A stretch of DNA of 38,168 nucleotides from Oscillibacter sp. (GTDB taxonomy: Bacteria > Bacillota > Clostridia > Oscillospirales > Oscillospiraceae), in assembly GCF_028693505.1 (NCBI RefSeq), contig NZ_JAQUVF010000022.1, positions 1 through 38,168 of the forward strand. The letters are read 5' to 3'. The translations under genes and the position numbers were made by a program. The notes beneath the pieces were generated by a model. That model was not told where the DNA came from. It ran no database searches and saw only the letters and a program-made list of their open reading frames with translations. The stretch's first letter is position 1. Every line of letters begins with the position of its first letter. This document shows positions 14,797 through 24,056 of the stretch, one piece after another.

Positions 14797-16893
14797 ATGA
14801 AATTTCTGAAATGGAATATCGGCGCTCCGGCGGAGCAGGACGTGGCGCTCCTTCAAGGCGCGGGATATTCCTATCTTCTCTCCACGGTGCTGGCCGCAAG
14901 AGGCATTACCACCGTGGAAGGCGCGGCGGAGTTTTTGGACCGCGAGCGCAAGCTGACGATCTCCCCCATGCGGATGCGGGATATGGACAAGGCGGTCTCC
15001 CGCATTCAGCGGGCCATTGCCGACGGGGAAACCATCGCGGTTTTCGGCGACTACGACGTGGACGGCATCACCTCCACCGTGCTGGTGCGGGACTATCTCA
15101 AGCGCTGCGGGGCCAAGTGCCTGCGCTATATTCCACGTCGCATTGAGGACGGCTACGGCCTGAGTACCGACGCCATCCGCGCCCTCCACGACCAGGGCGC
15201 CACGCTGATGATCACGGTGGACTGCGGCATCACCGGCAACGAAGAGGTGGCCTTTGCCAACTCGCTGGGCATGGATGTGGTGGTCACGGACCACCACGAG
15301 TGCAAGGACCACTTGCCCGCCGCCGTGGCGGTGGTGGACCCCCACCGGGAGGATTGCCCCTACCCCTTCAAGCACCTGGCGGGCTGTGGCGTGGCTTTAA
15401 AGCTGGTGCTGGCGCTGGGCGGAGAAAACCGGGAGGACGCCCTGTTCGCCCGGTACTGCACGCTGGCGGCCATCGGCACCATTGCCGACGTCATGCGGAT
15501 GGAGGGCGAAAACCGCACCATCGTCTCCTGTGGACTGGAGGCCCTTCCCCACACGGATTTCGTGGGCGTCCACGCGCTTTTGAAGGAGGCGGGGCTTCTT
15601 GGAAAGCCCATCACCTCCATTCAAATCGGATTTGTGCTCTCCCCCCGGATCAACGCCGCCGGCCGGATGGGCGCGGCAGACCTTGCCGCGGACCTGCTGG
15701 AAACGGATGATCCCGCCCGGGCGGAGGAGCTGGCGCGTAGACTGTGCGATCTCAACCGGGAGCGCCAAAACGTGGAGCAGGCCATCTGCGCCGACGCAAC
15801 GGAGAAGATCGACCACCTCCGCAGCGAGGAGCGCAGCGCGCTGGTCCTCTCCAGCGAGCAGTGGCATCAGGGCGTGGTGGGCATTGTGGCCTCCCGCCTT
15901 TCGGAAAAATATTCCTGCCCCAGCTTCATGATCCATTTGAAAGACGGCGTGGGCAAGGGCTCCTGCCGCTCCTACGGCGGATTCAACCTTTTTGCCGCGC
16001 TGGAGTCCTGCAAAAATCTGCTCAGCGGCTTTGGCGGGCACGAGCTGGCGGCGGGCTTCACCATCCCGGCGGAGAATATCGACGCCTTCCGCATCCGGAT
16101 GAACCGCTATGTGCGGGACACCTGCGGCGGGGAGCTGCCCATCTCTTCTCTGGAGGTGGACGCCCCCATCGCCTGCCCCGCAAGCCTCAGCTTGTCGGAG
16201 GTGGAGCAGCTCAGCCAGCTTGAGCCTTACGGCGCGGGCAATCCCCGGCCTGTGTTCGCCCTGCTGGGCGCCATGGTGGACGCCGTTCAGCCCGTTGGGC
16301 AGGGCCGCCACTTAAAGCTGCACCTGAGCAAGGGCTCCTGCCGCTTTGACGCCATCTTTTTCTCCGTGACGGAGGACGAGTGCGCCATTGCGGCGGGCAG
16401 CCGGGTGGATGTGGCCTTTTACTTGCAAGTCAACACCTTTCGCGGAAGCACCACCATTCAGCTGCAATTGATCGACATCCGTCCCTCCCTCACCCCCAGT
16501 CGGCACCAGGCGGAGGATCTGGCGCTGCTGGAGCGGCTGCTCTCGGGGGACGCCCTGACCGCACAGGAGGCCAGCCGCCTGCAAACCACCCGGGACCAGC
16601 TGGTCCCCTATTGGCGGGTGCTGGAGCGGTATCTCCACGCCGGCAAGCTGGAGGCGGACCGTCTGCCCTTTTTGCGGCAATTCGCCCGGGAGGCTGCGGC
16701 GGAAGGCGGCGGCAGCGAAAACTTTCTCCGCTCCGCGCTGGCACTGGAAATTTTTCAAGAACGGGGCCTTTTGGCTTTGTCGCGGCAGGGCGAGCGATTG
16801 AACCTGCATTTAAATTCCACGCAGGGAAAGGTGGACCTCACCGCCTGTCCCTATCTGGTCCGGCTCCGGGACGGAGCCGCCCATCGGAATTGA
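14797..16893 (+). CDS. recJ: Single-stranded-DNA-specific exonuclease RecJ
   Basis: This 698-residue DHH-superfamily 5'-3' exonuclease acts on single-stranded DNA in recombination and mismatch/base-excision repair. DHH motifs I-III are GDYDVDG (residues 84-90), VDCGIT (141-146) and TDHHE (164-168); motif IV is AAIGTIADVM (~226). The DHHA1 part carries GVVGIVASRLSEKY and GKGSCRSYGG and FGGHELAAGF. An OB-fold region (~455-570) and a C-terminal extension of about 130 residues follow. The ATG at 14797 has GGAGAGG about six bases upstream. The rel start lies ten bases after the stop, so the two genes are co-transcribed. Confidence 0.95.
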   Translation: MKFLKWNIGAPAEQDVALLQGAGYSYLLSTVLAARGITTVEGAAEFLDRERKLTISPMRMRDMDKAVSRIQRAIADGETIAVFGDYDVDGITSTVLVRDYLKRCGAKCLRYIPRRIEDGYGLSTDAIRALHDQGATLMITVDCGITGNEEVAFANSLGMDVVVTDHHECKDHLPAAVAVVDPHREDCPYPFKHLAGCGVALKLVLALGGENREDALFARYCTLAAIGTIADVMRMEGENRTIVSCGLEALPHTDFVGVHALLKEAGLLGKPITSIQIGFVLSPRINAAGRMGAADLAADLLETDDPARAEELARRLCDLNRERQNVEQAICADATEKIDHLRSEERSALVLSSEQWHQGVVGIVASRLSEKYSCPSFMIHLKDGVGKGSCRSYGGFNLFAALESCKNLLSGFGGHELAAGFTIPAENIDAFRIRMNRYVRDTCGGELPISSLEVDAPIACPASLSLSEVEQLSQLEPYGAGNPRPVFALLGAMVDAVQPVGQGRHLKLHLSKGSCRFDAIFFSVTEDECAIAAGSRVDVAFYLQVNTFRGSTTIQLQLIDIRPSLTPSRHQAEDLALLERLLSGDALTAQEASRLQTTRDQLVPYWRVLERYLHAGKLEADRLPFLRQFAREAAAEGGGSENFLRSALALEIFQERGLLALSRQGERLNLHLNSTQGKVDLTACPYLVRLRDGAAHRN

Positions 16894-16903
16894 GGTGTCC
16901 CTT

Positions 16904-19117
16904 ATGACTGTTCACGAGCAGTATGAACTGCTGGAAAAAACCATTCGCGGCTACAACCCTTCCGCGGATTTTGCCCAGATCCGCGCCGCCTTCGCCTTTG
17001 CGGAGAAGGCCCACGACGGGCAGACGCGGAAAAGCGGCGAGCCCTATATCATCCACCCTCTGGCCGTTGCGCAGATCGTTGCGGAGGAGCTGAAGCTGGA
17101 CAGCGAGTCCATCGAGGCGGCGCTGCTCCACGACGTCATCGAGGATACGCCCGCCTCCCACGCGGATATCTCCAAGCTCTTTTCTCCCACCATCGCCTCT
17201 TTGGTGGAGGGCGTCAGCAAGCTGACCCGCATCCAGTACGCCACCAAGGAAGACGAGCAGATGGAAAATCTGCGCAAAATGCTCATTGCCATGAGCAAGG
17301 ATATCCGGGTCATCCTCATCAAGGTCGCGGACCGGCTGCACAACATGCGGACCATGGAATACCAGTCCCCCGCCAAGCAGAAGCAAAAGTCTCTGGAAAC
17401 CATGGAAATTTACGCCCCCATCTCCCACCGGCTGGGTATGCAGCGCATCAAGTGGGAGCTGGAGGACCTGTCGCTGAAGTATCTGGACCCCATCGGCTAT
17501 CAGGAGATCGTCTCCAACCTGGACTCCAAACGTCAGGAATACGATTTCTTCATGCGCCGCACCCAGGAGCAGATCGACGAGCGGCTGGACCAGCTGGACA
17601 TCCCCCACATTGTCTACGGGCGCATCAAGCACCCTTACAGCATTTACCGCAAGATGTTTAACCAGAACAAATCTCTGGATGAGATCTTCGATTTGTTTGC
17701 CTTCCGGGTCATCGTGGATACCGTGGGCGACTGTTACAACGTGCTGGGCGTGATCCACGATATTTTCAAGCCCATTCTTGGCCGCTTCAAGGACTATATC
17801 GGAACGCCCAAGCCCAACGGCTATCAGTCCCTGCACACCACCGTGATGGGCGGCGACGGCATTCCCTTCGAGGTGCAGATCCGCACCCGGGAAATGCACG
17901 AGATCGCCGAATACGGCGTGGCGGCCCACTGGAAGTATAAGCAGGGCGGGCAGGGCTCCGGCAGCGAGGGGCGCTACGAGTGGGTCCGCCGCCTGCTGGA
18001 AAATCAGGAGGGCGCGGACGCGGAGGACTTCATCCACTCTCTGAAAGTGGATATGTTCTCCGACGAAGTTTTTGTGTTTACGCCAAACGGCGACGTACAA
18101 AACCTGCCCGCAGGCGCCACGCCCATCGACTTTGCCTATGCCATCCACTCCGCCGTGGGCAACCGGATGGTGGGCGCCAAGGTCAACGGACGCATCGTCC
18201 CCTTCGAGCACGTGCTCAAAAACGGCGACATCGTGGAGATCATGACCTCCAAAAACGCCAAGGGCCCGGGCCGGGACTGGATGAAGATCGCCCGCAGCAG
18301 CGAAGCCCGCAGCAAAATTCGCCAGTGGTTCAAAAAGGAAAAGCGGGACGAGAACATTGTCAACGGGCGCTCCGCCTTTGAAGCGGAGCTGAAGCACTGC
18401 GGCATTCCCATGAAGGACGTCACCGCCCCCGAAAATCTGCCCGGCCTTTTGAAAAAAATCTCCTACGGGACGCTGGACGAACTGTACGCCGCCATCGGCT
18501 ACGGCGGATTTACCGCCCAGAAGGCCGTCAGCCGGATGCAAAGCGAGTTGCAGCGCATTGCAAAGCAGCATCAGGTGGAAAAGCAGGTGCTGGAGGCCGT
18601 CGAGGCAAAAATAGAGGAAGCGCCCAAGGCGCCCCCCGCGCCCAAAGCGGTGAAAAGCGAACAGGGCATTATCGTCGAGGGGCTGGACAACTGCCTCGTC
18701 AAATTTTCAAAGTGCTGCACCCCGGTGCCCGGGGACGAGATCGTGGGCTTCATCACCCGTGGTTACGGCGTTTCCGTCCACCGGGCGGACTGCCCCAACG
18801 CTTCTCTCGAGCGGCGCACCGCCCCCGATCAGGCGGACCGCTGGATCAAGGTCTCCTGGGGGAGCGATACCAACGAGAGCTATCCCACCACGCTGGAAGT
18901 GGTCTGCAAGGACCGGCAGGGACTGCTGCTGGATATTTCCGCCGCCCTTTCCACCACCAACACCTTCGTTCTGGGAATCAATTCCCGCAGCACGGAGGAT
19001 GATTTCGCCATTTTCCGTCTGGAGGTGCGCATGCGGGACAGTCAGCAGCTTTCCACGCTGATGAATCGGCTGCACCAGATTTCGGGCGTATTGAAGGTCG
19101 TCCGCCCTGCGGGCTGA
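16904..19117 (+). CDS. rel: Bifunctional (p)ppGpp synthetase/hydrolase (Rel/RelA-SpoT)
   Basis: This 737-residue enzyme makes and degrades the stringent-response alarmone ppGpp. The N-terminal HD hydrolase keeps its key residues (His51 in IIHPLAVA, His-Asp 76-77 in LLHDVIEDT). The synthetase half contains HPYSIYRKM (~240), FRVIVDTVGDCYNVLGVIH and GYQSLHTTVMG (~306). A TGS domain begins near 387 (VFVFTPNGDVQNLPAGAT), a conserved-cysteine domain near 602 (KCCTPVPGDEIVGF, RADCPN) and a C-terminal ACT domain near 662. I chose ATG 16904 because GAGG lies eight bases upstream; a GTG three codons earlier would overlap that site. It is coupled to recJ upstream and dtd downstream. Confidence 0.96.
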   Translation: MTVHEQYELLEKTIRGYNPSADFAQIRAAFAFAEKAHDGQTRKSGEPYIIHPLAVAQIVAEELKLDSESIEAALLHDVIEDTPASHADISKLFSPTIASLVEGVSKLTRIQYATKEDEQMENLRKMLIAMSKDIRVILIKVADRLHNMRTMEYQSPAKQKQKSLETMEIYAPISHRLGMQRIKWELEDLSLKYLDPIGYQEIVSNLDSKRQEYDFFMRRTQEQIDERLDQLDIPHIVYGRIKHPYSIYRKMFNQNKSLDEIFDLFAFRVIVDTVGDCYNVLGVIHDIFKPILGRFKDYIGTPKPNGYQSLHTTVMGGDGIPFEVQIRTREMHEIAEYGVAAHWKYKQGGQGSGSEGRYEWVRRLLENQEGADAEDFIHSLKVDMFSDEVFVFTPNGDVQNLPAGATPIDFAYAIHSAVGNRMVGAKVNGRIVPFEHVLKNGDIVEIMTSKNAKGPGRDWMKIARSSEARSKIRQWFKKEKRDENIVNGRSAFEAELKHCGIPMKDVTAPENLPGLLKKISYGTLDELYAAIGYGGFTAQKAVSRMQSELQRIAKQHQVEKQVLEAVEAKIEEAPKAPPAPKAVKSEQGIIVEGLDNCLVKFSKCCTPVPGDEIVGFITRGYGVSVHRADCPNASLERRTAPDQADRWIKVSWGSDTNESYPTTLEVVCKDRQGLLLDISAALSTTNTFVLGINSRSTEDDFAIFRLEVRMRDSQQLSTLMNRLHQISGVLKVVRPAG

Positions 19118-19167
19118 CGGGCTGTGCCCGCGTTTTTGAACAAGGTTTACGAAGGGAGTTCTTTGCT

Positions 19168-19611
19168 ATGCGCGCTGTGGTTACCCGCGTCGCCGGCGCC
19201 CGTGTCACCATTGATGGCCGCGTGAACGGCCAAATCGACCGGGGCTTTCTGGTTTTGCTGGGAATCGGACCGGACGACACGCCCGAAACCGCCCGGCATC
19301 TGGCGGATAAAATCTGCAACCTCCGGGTCTTTGAGGACGAAAACGGGAAAATGAACCGGAGTCTCGAACAGGTGGAAGGCAGCTTGCTGGTGGTCTCCCA
19401 ATTCACTTTATATGCCGATACCTCCTCCCGCCGCCCCGGCTTTACGGGCGCTGCCAAGCCGGATGTGGCCATCCCCCTTTACGAGGAATTCCTCTCCCAC
19501 TGCCGGGAGCGGGGCTTTCCGGTGGAGCACGGGGAATTCGGCGCCGACATGCAGGTGGATTCCCGAAACGACGGCCCGGTGACCATCCTCTTTGACACCC
19601 AGCGCCCCTGA
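19168..19611 (+). CDS. dtd: D-aminoacyl-tRNA deacylase
   Basis: This 147-residue protein has the standard DTD length. It removes D-amino acids mis-charged onto tRNA, protecting translation fidelity. Both chiral-proofreading motifs are present: SQFTLYAD at residues ~78-85 and NDGPVTI near the C-terminus with the Gly-cis-Pro pair. The start ATG 19168 follows GGGAG by nine bases. Its position directly after rel is common in Firmicutes. It lies 50 nt after rel and 39 nt before the MBL gene, so it belongs to the same operon. Confidence 0.96.
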   Translation: MRAVVTRVAGARVTIDGRVNGQIDRGFLVLLGIGPDDTPETARHLADKICNLRVFEDENGKMNRSLEQVEGSLLVVSQFTLYADTSSRRPGFTGAAKPDVAIPLYEEFLSHCRERGFPVEHGEFGADMQVDSRNDGPVTILFDTQRP

Positions 19612-19650
19612 AGCCAACCATCTTTGAACGCTGCTTTTACGGAGGAGTCC

Positions 19651-20277
19651 ATGGAAATTAAAACCTTACAGGTCGGTCCCATCGGGACCAACTGCTACCT
19701 TCTTTGCGATACGGCATCGGCCCGCTGCGCCATTATCGACCCCGGCGGAGACGCAGAGGCCGTGGCGGCGGCGGTCAAGGCCAGCGGCGCATCGCCCTGC
19801 GCCATTCTGCTCACTCACGGGCACTACGACCACACCGGCGCCGTGGCGGAGCTTTCCGCCCAGTGGCCGGAGGCGCCCGTTTATCTCAGCCGACGGGATC
19901 AAAGCGGGGACAATGCCCCGCCCCAGCTGTTTCCTCACATCCCCGGCGCAAAGGATTACGGGGAGGGCGCGTGCATCGCCGTGGGCACGCTGACGGTGAC
20001 GGTGCTGGCAACCCCCGGCCACTCCGAGGGCAGCGTCACCCTCCGCTGCGGCGACGCGCTTTTTTGCGGAGACACGCTCTTTGCCGCCTCCTGCGGCCGG
20101 ACGGACTTTCCCGGCGGCAGCATGGTAAAAATGCTGGACTCCCTGTACCGTCTGGGTTCGCTGGAGGGAGACTTCCGCGTCTATCCCGGCCATATGGAGC
20201 CTTCCACGCTGGAGCGGGAACGGCGGACAAACCCCTACCTGCTCCAAGCCATGGCGCAACACGGGGAATCGGTATGA
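19651..20277 (+). CDS. MBL-fold metallo-hydrolase (glyoxalase II-like)
   Basis: This 208-residue protein has the metallo-beta-lactamase fold signature THGHYDHTG (residues 55-63, HxHxDH). Further metal-ligand histidines are in TPGHSEGS and YPGHMEPST, and the bridging Asp is in FCGDTLF. It resembles the short GloB-like hydrolases that cleave thioesters such as S-D-lactoylglutathione, although Clostridia often lack glutathione and the true substrate is unknown. Start ATG 19651 has GGAGGAG four bases upstream. Its stop overlaps the hemZ start in an ATGA, indicating translational coupling. Confidence 0.9.
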   Translation: MEIKTLQVGPIGTNCYLLCDTASARCAIIDPGGDAEAVAAAVKASGASPCAILLTHGHYDHTGAVAELSAQWPEAPVYLSRRDQSGDNAPPQLFPHIPGAKDYGEGACIAVGTLTVTVLATPGHSEGSVTLRCGDALFCGDTLFAASCGRTDFPGGSMVKMLDSLYRLGSLEGDFRVYPGHMEPSTLERERRTNPYLLQAMAQHGESV

Positions 20278-21746
20278 AACTGCAATTAAATGGTCACGAT
20301 GAGCGGTATGTGGTGGAGCAGAGCCTGCTGGCGCTGTTTCCCGGTGAACTGCCCGTTTACGAGCCCATCACGCCCGGGGACGACGCCTGGGCCGTTGTTT
20401 CTTTACAGGAAAGTGAAAACGCCTGCCACATCACGGTGGAGATGGCCTTTCACGGCAAAACCGCCGTTTCCCGCGAAACCTGCCCCCTTTCGGGGTCGGA
20501 CTTTGACCGGGAGGGCCAGCGGCGGCACGCCATGGGCCGCTGCTTTTTCCTCGCGACCCGGGAAGTCACCAGCTTTTCGCCGCCTTGGGGAATGCTCACC
20601 GGCGTCCGCCCGGACAAGCCCGTGACGCGGGCCTTGGCGGAGGGGAAAACGGCGGAGCAGGCCCGGGCGATGCTGGAACGGGATTATTTTGTCGCGCCGG
20701 AGCGGGCGGCCCTTGCGCTGGAAACCGGCGCTGCGGCCCTGACCGCCGCGAAGGGGCTTGGCCCCCGGGACATCGCAGTGTATGTGGGAATTCCCTTCTG
20801 CCCCACCCGCTGCGCCTACTGCTCCTTCGTGAGTCAGTCCGTGGAGCGCAGCTTTTCTCAGGTCCCCCCCTATGTGGACTCCCTGATCCGCGAGATCCGT
20901 TCCGGCGGGGAGATGGTCCGGCGGCAGGGGCTGCGCGTGCGCGCCTTCTACATGGGCGGCGGCACCCCCACCACCCTCACGGCGGAGCAAATGGACCGGG
21001 TGCTGACGGCGTTTGAGGGAGCCTTTGACCGCTCTTTCTGCGACGAGATCACGGTGGAGGCCGGTCGACCGGACACCATCACGGCGGAAAAGCTGGCGGT
21101 GCTCAAGGCCCACGGCGTCACCCGGGTCTCCGTCAATCCCCAGACCATGGAGGACCATGTCCTGCGGGCCATCGGCCGCCGCCACACCGCAGGGGACATT
21201 GAAAAGGCGATGGGTCTGGTGGCAGGGTACGGCTTCCCCCATGTGAACATGGACCTCATCGCGGGGCTTCCGGAGGATTCTCCCGCCGGATTTCGCCGCT
21301 CGCTGGACCGCTGCCTCGCCTTTGGGACGGACAACATCACCATCCACACGCTGGCCCTGAAAAAGGGCAGCCGCATCCTGCTGGAGGGGCTGTCCGTTCC
21401 CGGACCGGAGGAAGTTGGGGAAATGCTGGCCTACGCCGAGCCGCTGCTCCGCGGGGGGCAGTACCTGCCCTACTATTTGTACCGGCAAAAATACATGTCG
21501 GGCAGCTTTGAAAACATCGGCTGGTGCCGCAACGGCGCGGAATGCTGGTATAACATCTATATCATGTCGGAGCTTTGCTCCATTTTGTCCTTCGGCGCGG
21601 GCGGTTCCACCAAAATGGTGGAGATGGGAACCAACCACATCGAGCGGGTATTCAACCTGAAATATCCCAAGGAATACACGGAGCGGCCGGAAAAGGGACT
21701 TGCCAACCAAGCCGCCTTCGCCGCCTTCTACGACGCCCTGCACTGA
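20274..21746 (+). CDS. hemZ: Coproporphyrinogen dehydrogenase HemZ (radical SAM, HemN-like)
   Basis: This 490-residue radical SAM protein has the cluster motif CPTRCAYCSF at residues 176-185 (CxxxCxxC). It is preceded by a ~160-residue N-terminal domain seen in Firmicute HemZ. MGGGTPTTL and NMDLIAGLPEDS are family segments, and the C-terminal part has LPYYLYRQKYMSGSFENIGW. HemZ-type proteins are assigned to oxygen-independent oxidation of coproporphyrinogen III, though several HemN-like proteins have other roles. The gene overlaps the MBL gene by four bases and is followed 32 nt later by the nucleoside kinase gene. Confidence 0.92.
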   Translation: MKLQLNGHDERYVVEQSLLALFPGELPVYEPITPGDDAWAVVSLQESENACHITVEMAFHGKTAVSRETCPLSGSDFDREGQRRHAMGRCFFLATREVTSFSPPWGMLTGVRPDKPVTRALAEGKTAEQARAMLERDYFVAPERAALALETGAAALTAAKGLGPRDIAVYVGIPFCPTRCAYCSFVSQSVERSFSQVPPYVDSLIREIRSGGEMVRRQGLRVRAFYMGGGTPTTLTAEQMDRVLTAFEGAFDRSFCDEITVEAGRPDTITAEKLAVLKAHGVTRVSVNPQTMEDHVLRAIGRRHTAGDIEKAMGLVAGYGFPHVNMDLIAGLPEDSPAGFRRSLDRCLAFGTDNITIHTLALKKGSRILLEGLSVPGPEEVGEMLAYAEPLLRGGQYLPYYLYRQKYMSGSFENIGWCRNGAECWYNIYIMSELCSILSFGAGGSTKMVEMGTNHIERVFNLKYPKEYTERPEKGLANQAAFAAFYDALH

Positions 21747-21778
21747 TAAAATTTTTCCTTTGAAGGGAGTTTTCTGCC

Positions 21779-22714
21779 ATGTCCTATTCTTTGAGTGAGA
21801 TCAACGCGGCGATTGCCCGGGACGGCGCGGCCTTTGCCGCCGCCTGCGACGCGGATTTTGCGCAGAAGGTGCAAAGCGCTGCGGCGCAGATTGCCGATCA
21901 CCGTGGGGAATCCCGGATCATCCTGCTCTCCGGCCCCTCCGGCTCCGGCAAAACCACCACCGCTCTGAAAATCGAAGAGCGGCTGGAGCGCATGGGCATT
22001 GTGACCCACACGGTCTCCATGGACAACTACTTCAACACCATCGACCCGGAGACCGCCCCCCGCAACCGGGAGGGCGCCATTGACTATGAGTCCCCCTTCT
22101 GTCTTGACGTGGACCTTTTGAACCGCCACTTTTCCATGCTGGACCGGGGCGAGACCATCCACGTCCCCAAGTATGAGTTCTCCCGCCAGATGCGCTCCGA
22201 CATTTTGGCCCAGCCCATGCACCTCGGTCCCGACGATCTGGCGATCTTCGAGGGAATCCATGCCCTCAACGACATCATCGTGGGGAAGAACCCCCGGGCG
22301 TTCAAGCTGTACATCGCCGCCCGCAGCGACCTTTTGACGGACGACGGGCAGGTCCTCTTCCCCCACGCATGGCTGCGCCTGTGCCGCCGCATCGTGCGGG
22401 ATTTCCAGTTCCGGGGCAGCGACGCCGAGTTTACCCTGAAGATGTGGGCCAATGTCTGCCGGGGTGAAAAACTGTATATCTCCCCCTATAAGGAAAACGC
22501 CCACCTCATGTTTGACTCCTCTCTGGCCTTTGAATATGCCGTCCTCAAGCCCATGGTGGTTCCCCTGCTTCAGGCGGTGCCCGTGGGGAAGTACGACGTG
22601 GTGGGCGATATGCTCAAGGCTTTCCAGCAGATTGAGGCCATGGACGCAAAATACGTGGCGCCGGAGTCTCTTGCAAGAGAGTTCATCGGCGGAAGCACCT
22701 ACGACAACCATTAA
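21779..22714 (+). CDS. Nucleoside (uridine-like) kinase
   Basis: This 311-residue P-loop kinase has GPSGSGKTT at 52-60 and uridine-kinase landmarks: SMDNYF after the second strand, the Asp/Pro-rich segment IDYESPFCLDVDLL, YEFSRQMRSD and IFEGIHALN, and a lid with RLCRRIVRDFQFRG. It should phosphorylate a nucleoside, probably uridine or cytidine, using NTP. Many clostridial homologues carry an N-terminal TGS/threonyl-tRNA-synthetase-like region; here only about 45 extra residues precede the kinase, so it is the short form. The start ATG follows GAAGGGAG by nine bases. It sits upstream of a purine nucleoside phosphorylase, fitting a nucleoside salvage group. Confidence 0.88.
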   Translation: MSYSLSEINAAIARDGAAFAAACDADFAQKVQSAAAQIADHRGESRIILLSGPSGSGKTTTALKIEERLERMGIVTHTVSMDNYFNTIDPETAPRNREGAIDYESPFCLDVDLLNRHFSMLDRGETIHVPKYEFSRQMRSDILAQPMHLGPDDLAIFEGIHALNDIIVGKNPRAFKLYIAARSDLLTDDGQVLFPHAWLRLCRRIVRDFQFRGSDAEFTLKMWANVCRGEKLYISPYKENAHLMFDSSLAFEYAVLKPMVVPLLQAVPVGKYDVVGDMLKAFQQIEAMDAKYVAPESLAREFIGGSTYDNH

Positions 22715-22766
22715 CCCCGAAGGAGCCGGGATTTCTCCGCTCCTTCCCCGCTATCAGGAGGTATTT

Positions 22767-23159
22767 ATGAACGAAAAACTCTATGATCTTCTGGAAAAGG
22801 TACAAAGCACCGCCATCCAGGTAAGCGACACCGCGGTGGACGCCGCCTACGGCGTGCGGAAAAAGGCCGGGGAGCTGCTTAGCGTGGCAAAGCTGAATAT
22901 TCGGGTGGCGGACCGCAAAGCGGCGGTGAACACCGCCTTCCGGGAATTGGGTGAAATGCTGTACGCAACGCACACCGGCACCCCCACCGATTCCGAGGAC
23001 CTCCTTGCCAAGCTGGAGGAGGTGGACGCCCTGAAAGCGGAGATCGCCGCGCTGCAAACCCAGATCGGCAAGGAGGCCGCCGCCCACCTCTGCCCCACCT
23101 GCGGCGCCGTTATTCGGGAGGACGATCAGTTTTGCCGGGAATGCGGAGGGCCGCTATGA
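22767..23159 (+). CDS. Zinc-ribbon protein with a coiled-coil N-terminus
   Basis: This 130-residue protein is of unknown function. Residues ~1-100 are helical and charged, with a coiled-coil-like run (LLAKLEEVDALKAEIAALQ). The C-terminus has a zinc ribbon of two C-x-x-C knuckles, CPTC and CREC (residues ~112-127). There is no signal peptide or membrane helix. Start ATG 22767 has AGGAGG five bases upstream. Its stop overlaps the purine nucleoside phosphorylase start in an ATGA, so the two are translationally coupled. A structural or adaptor role is a guess. Confidence 0.8.
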   Translation: MNEKLYDLLEKVQSTAIQVSDTAVDAAYGVRKKAGELLSVAKLNIRVADRKAAVNTAFRELGEMLYATHTGTPTDSEDLLAKLEEVDALKAEIAALQTQIGKEAAAHLCPTCGAVIREDDQFCRECGGPL

Positions 23160-23986
23160 CGGAGCAGGCCCCCTACCGCCAGTATCAGGAAAGCGCCGAA
23201 GCGCTGCGTGAAACGCTTTGCGGCTTTACGCCCAAGGTCCTGCTGATTTTGGGCTCGGGTCTTGGCGCTTTGGCGGATGAGGTAGAAAACCCCATCGCGG
23301 TGCCCTATGCCCAGATCCCCCACATGAAGTGCTCCACCGCCCCGGACCACAAGGGCCGCTTTGTTTTCGGCACGCTTTCGGGGCAGCGGGTGGCGGTGAT
23401 GCAGGGCCGCCTCCACGCCTATGAGGGCTGGTCCTTCGCGGAGGTCAGCTACCCCGTGCGCCTTGCCCGGCTGCTGGGATCGGACACACTCTTTGTCACC
23501 AACGCCGCCGGCGCGGTGAACACCGCCTTTTCCGCAGGCGATTTGATGCTGCTCACGGACCACATCAAGCTCTTTGGCGAAAGCCCCCTGTGCGGACCCA
23601 ATCTGGAGGAATTCGGCCCCCGCTTTCCGGATATGAGCCATATCTATACGCCCGCCCTGCAAAAGACCGCCAAAGAGGCGGCGGCGGAGCTGGGCATCCC
23701 GCTGCGCCAGGGCGTTTACATGTACTTCCCCGGCCCGCAGTACGAAACGCCTGCGGAGGTGCGCCTTGCCCGGACGCTGGGCGCCGACGCCGTGGGCATG
23801 TCCACCGTGCCGGAGGCCATTGTGGCCGCCCACTGCGGCATGGAGGTTCTGGGCCTCACCCTGTGCACCAACATGGCCGCGGGCGTTTTGGACCAGCCCC
23901 TCTCCGGGCAGGAGGTCATCGCCGCGGGAGAGGCGGCGGGGCCGAAATTTACCGCGCTGGTAAAAGCCTGCCTGCGGCGGGTATAA
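23156..23986 (+). CDS. punA: Purine-nucleoside phosphorylase (trimeric, class I)
   Basis: This 276-residue enzyme splits purine nucleosides with phosphate into base and (deoxy)ribose-1-phosphate. Family segments are LILGSGLGALADEV (residues ~38-51), GRLHAYEGWSF, FVTNAAGAVN (~115), the base-binding FPGPQYETPAEVR (~185) and GMSTVPEAIVAAHCGMEVLG, and TNMAAGVLD (~240). Length and motifs match the trimeric PunA/PupG class, specific for guanosine and inosine. The ATG overlaps the preceding stop, with GGAGG just upstream. It belongs with the nucleoside kinase in salvage and ends the long run that begins at recJ. Confidence 0.95.
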   Translation: MTEQAPYRQYQESAEALRETLCGFTPKVLLILGSGLGALADEVENPIAVPYAQIPHMKCSTAPDHKGRFVFGTLSGQRVAVMQGRLHAYEGWSFAEVSYPVRLARLLGSDTLFVTNAAGAVNTAFSAGDLMLLTDHIKLFGESPLCGPNLEEFGPRFPDMSHIYTPALQKTAKEAAAELGIPLRQGVYMYFPGPQYETPAEVRLARTLGADAVGMSTVPEAIVAAHCGMEVLGLTLCTNMAAGVLDQPLSGQEVIAAGEAAGPKFTALVKACLRRV

Positions 23987-24056
23987 TGCACGCCCTTACG
24001 CAATAGTTTAGTACGATCTCCTTTTAACCTTTCAATAAATTTGAGGTAATCGCTTC

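Noticed and set aside
16838-18571. 577-codon minus-strand open frame opposite rel
   Set aside because: Shadow of rel, whose motifs are all intact on the plus strand; no ribosome site and no recognisable domain.
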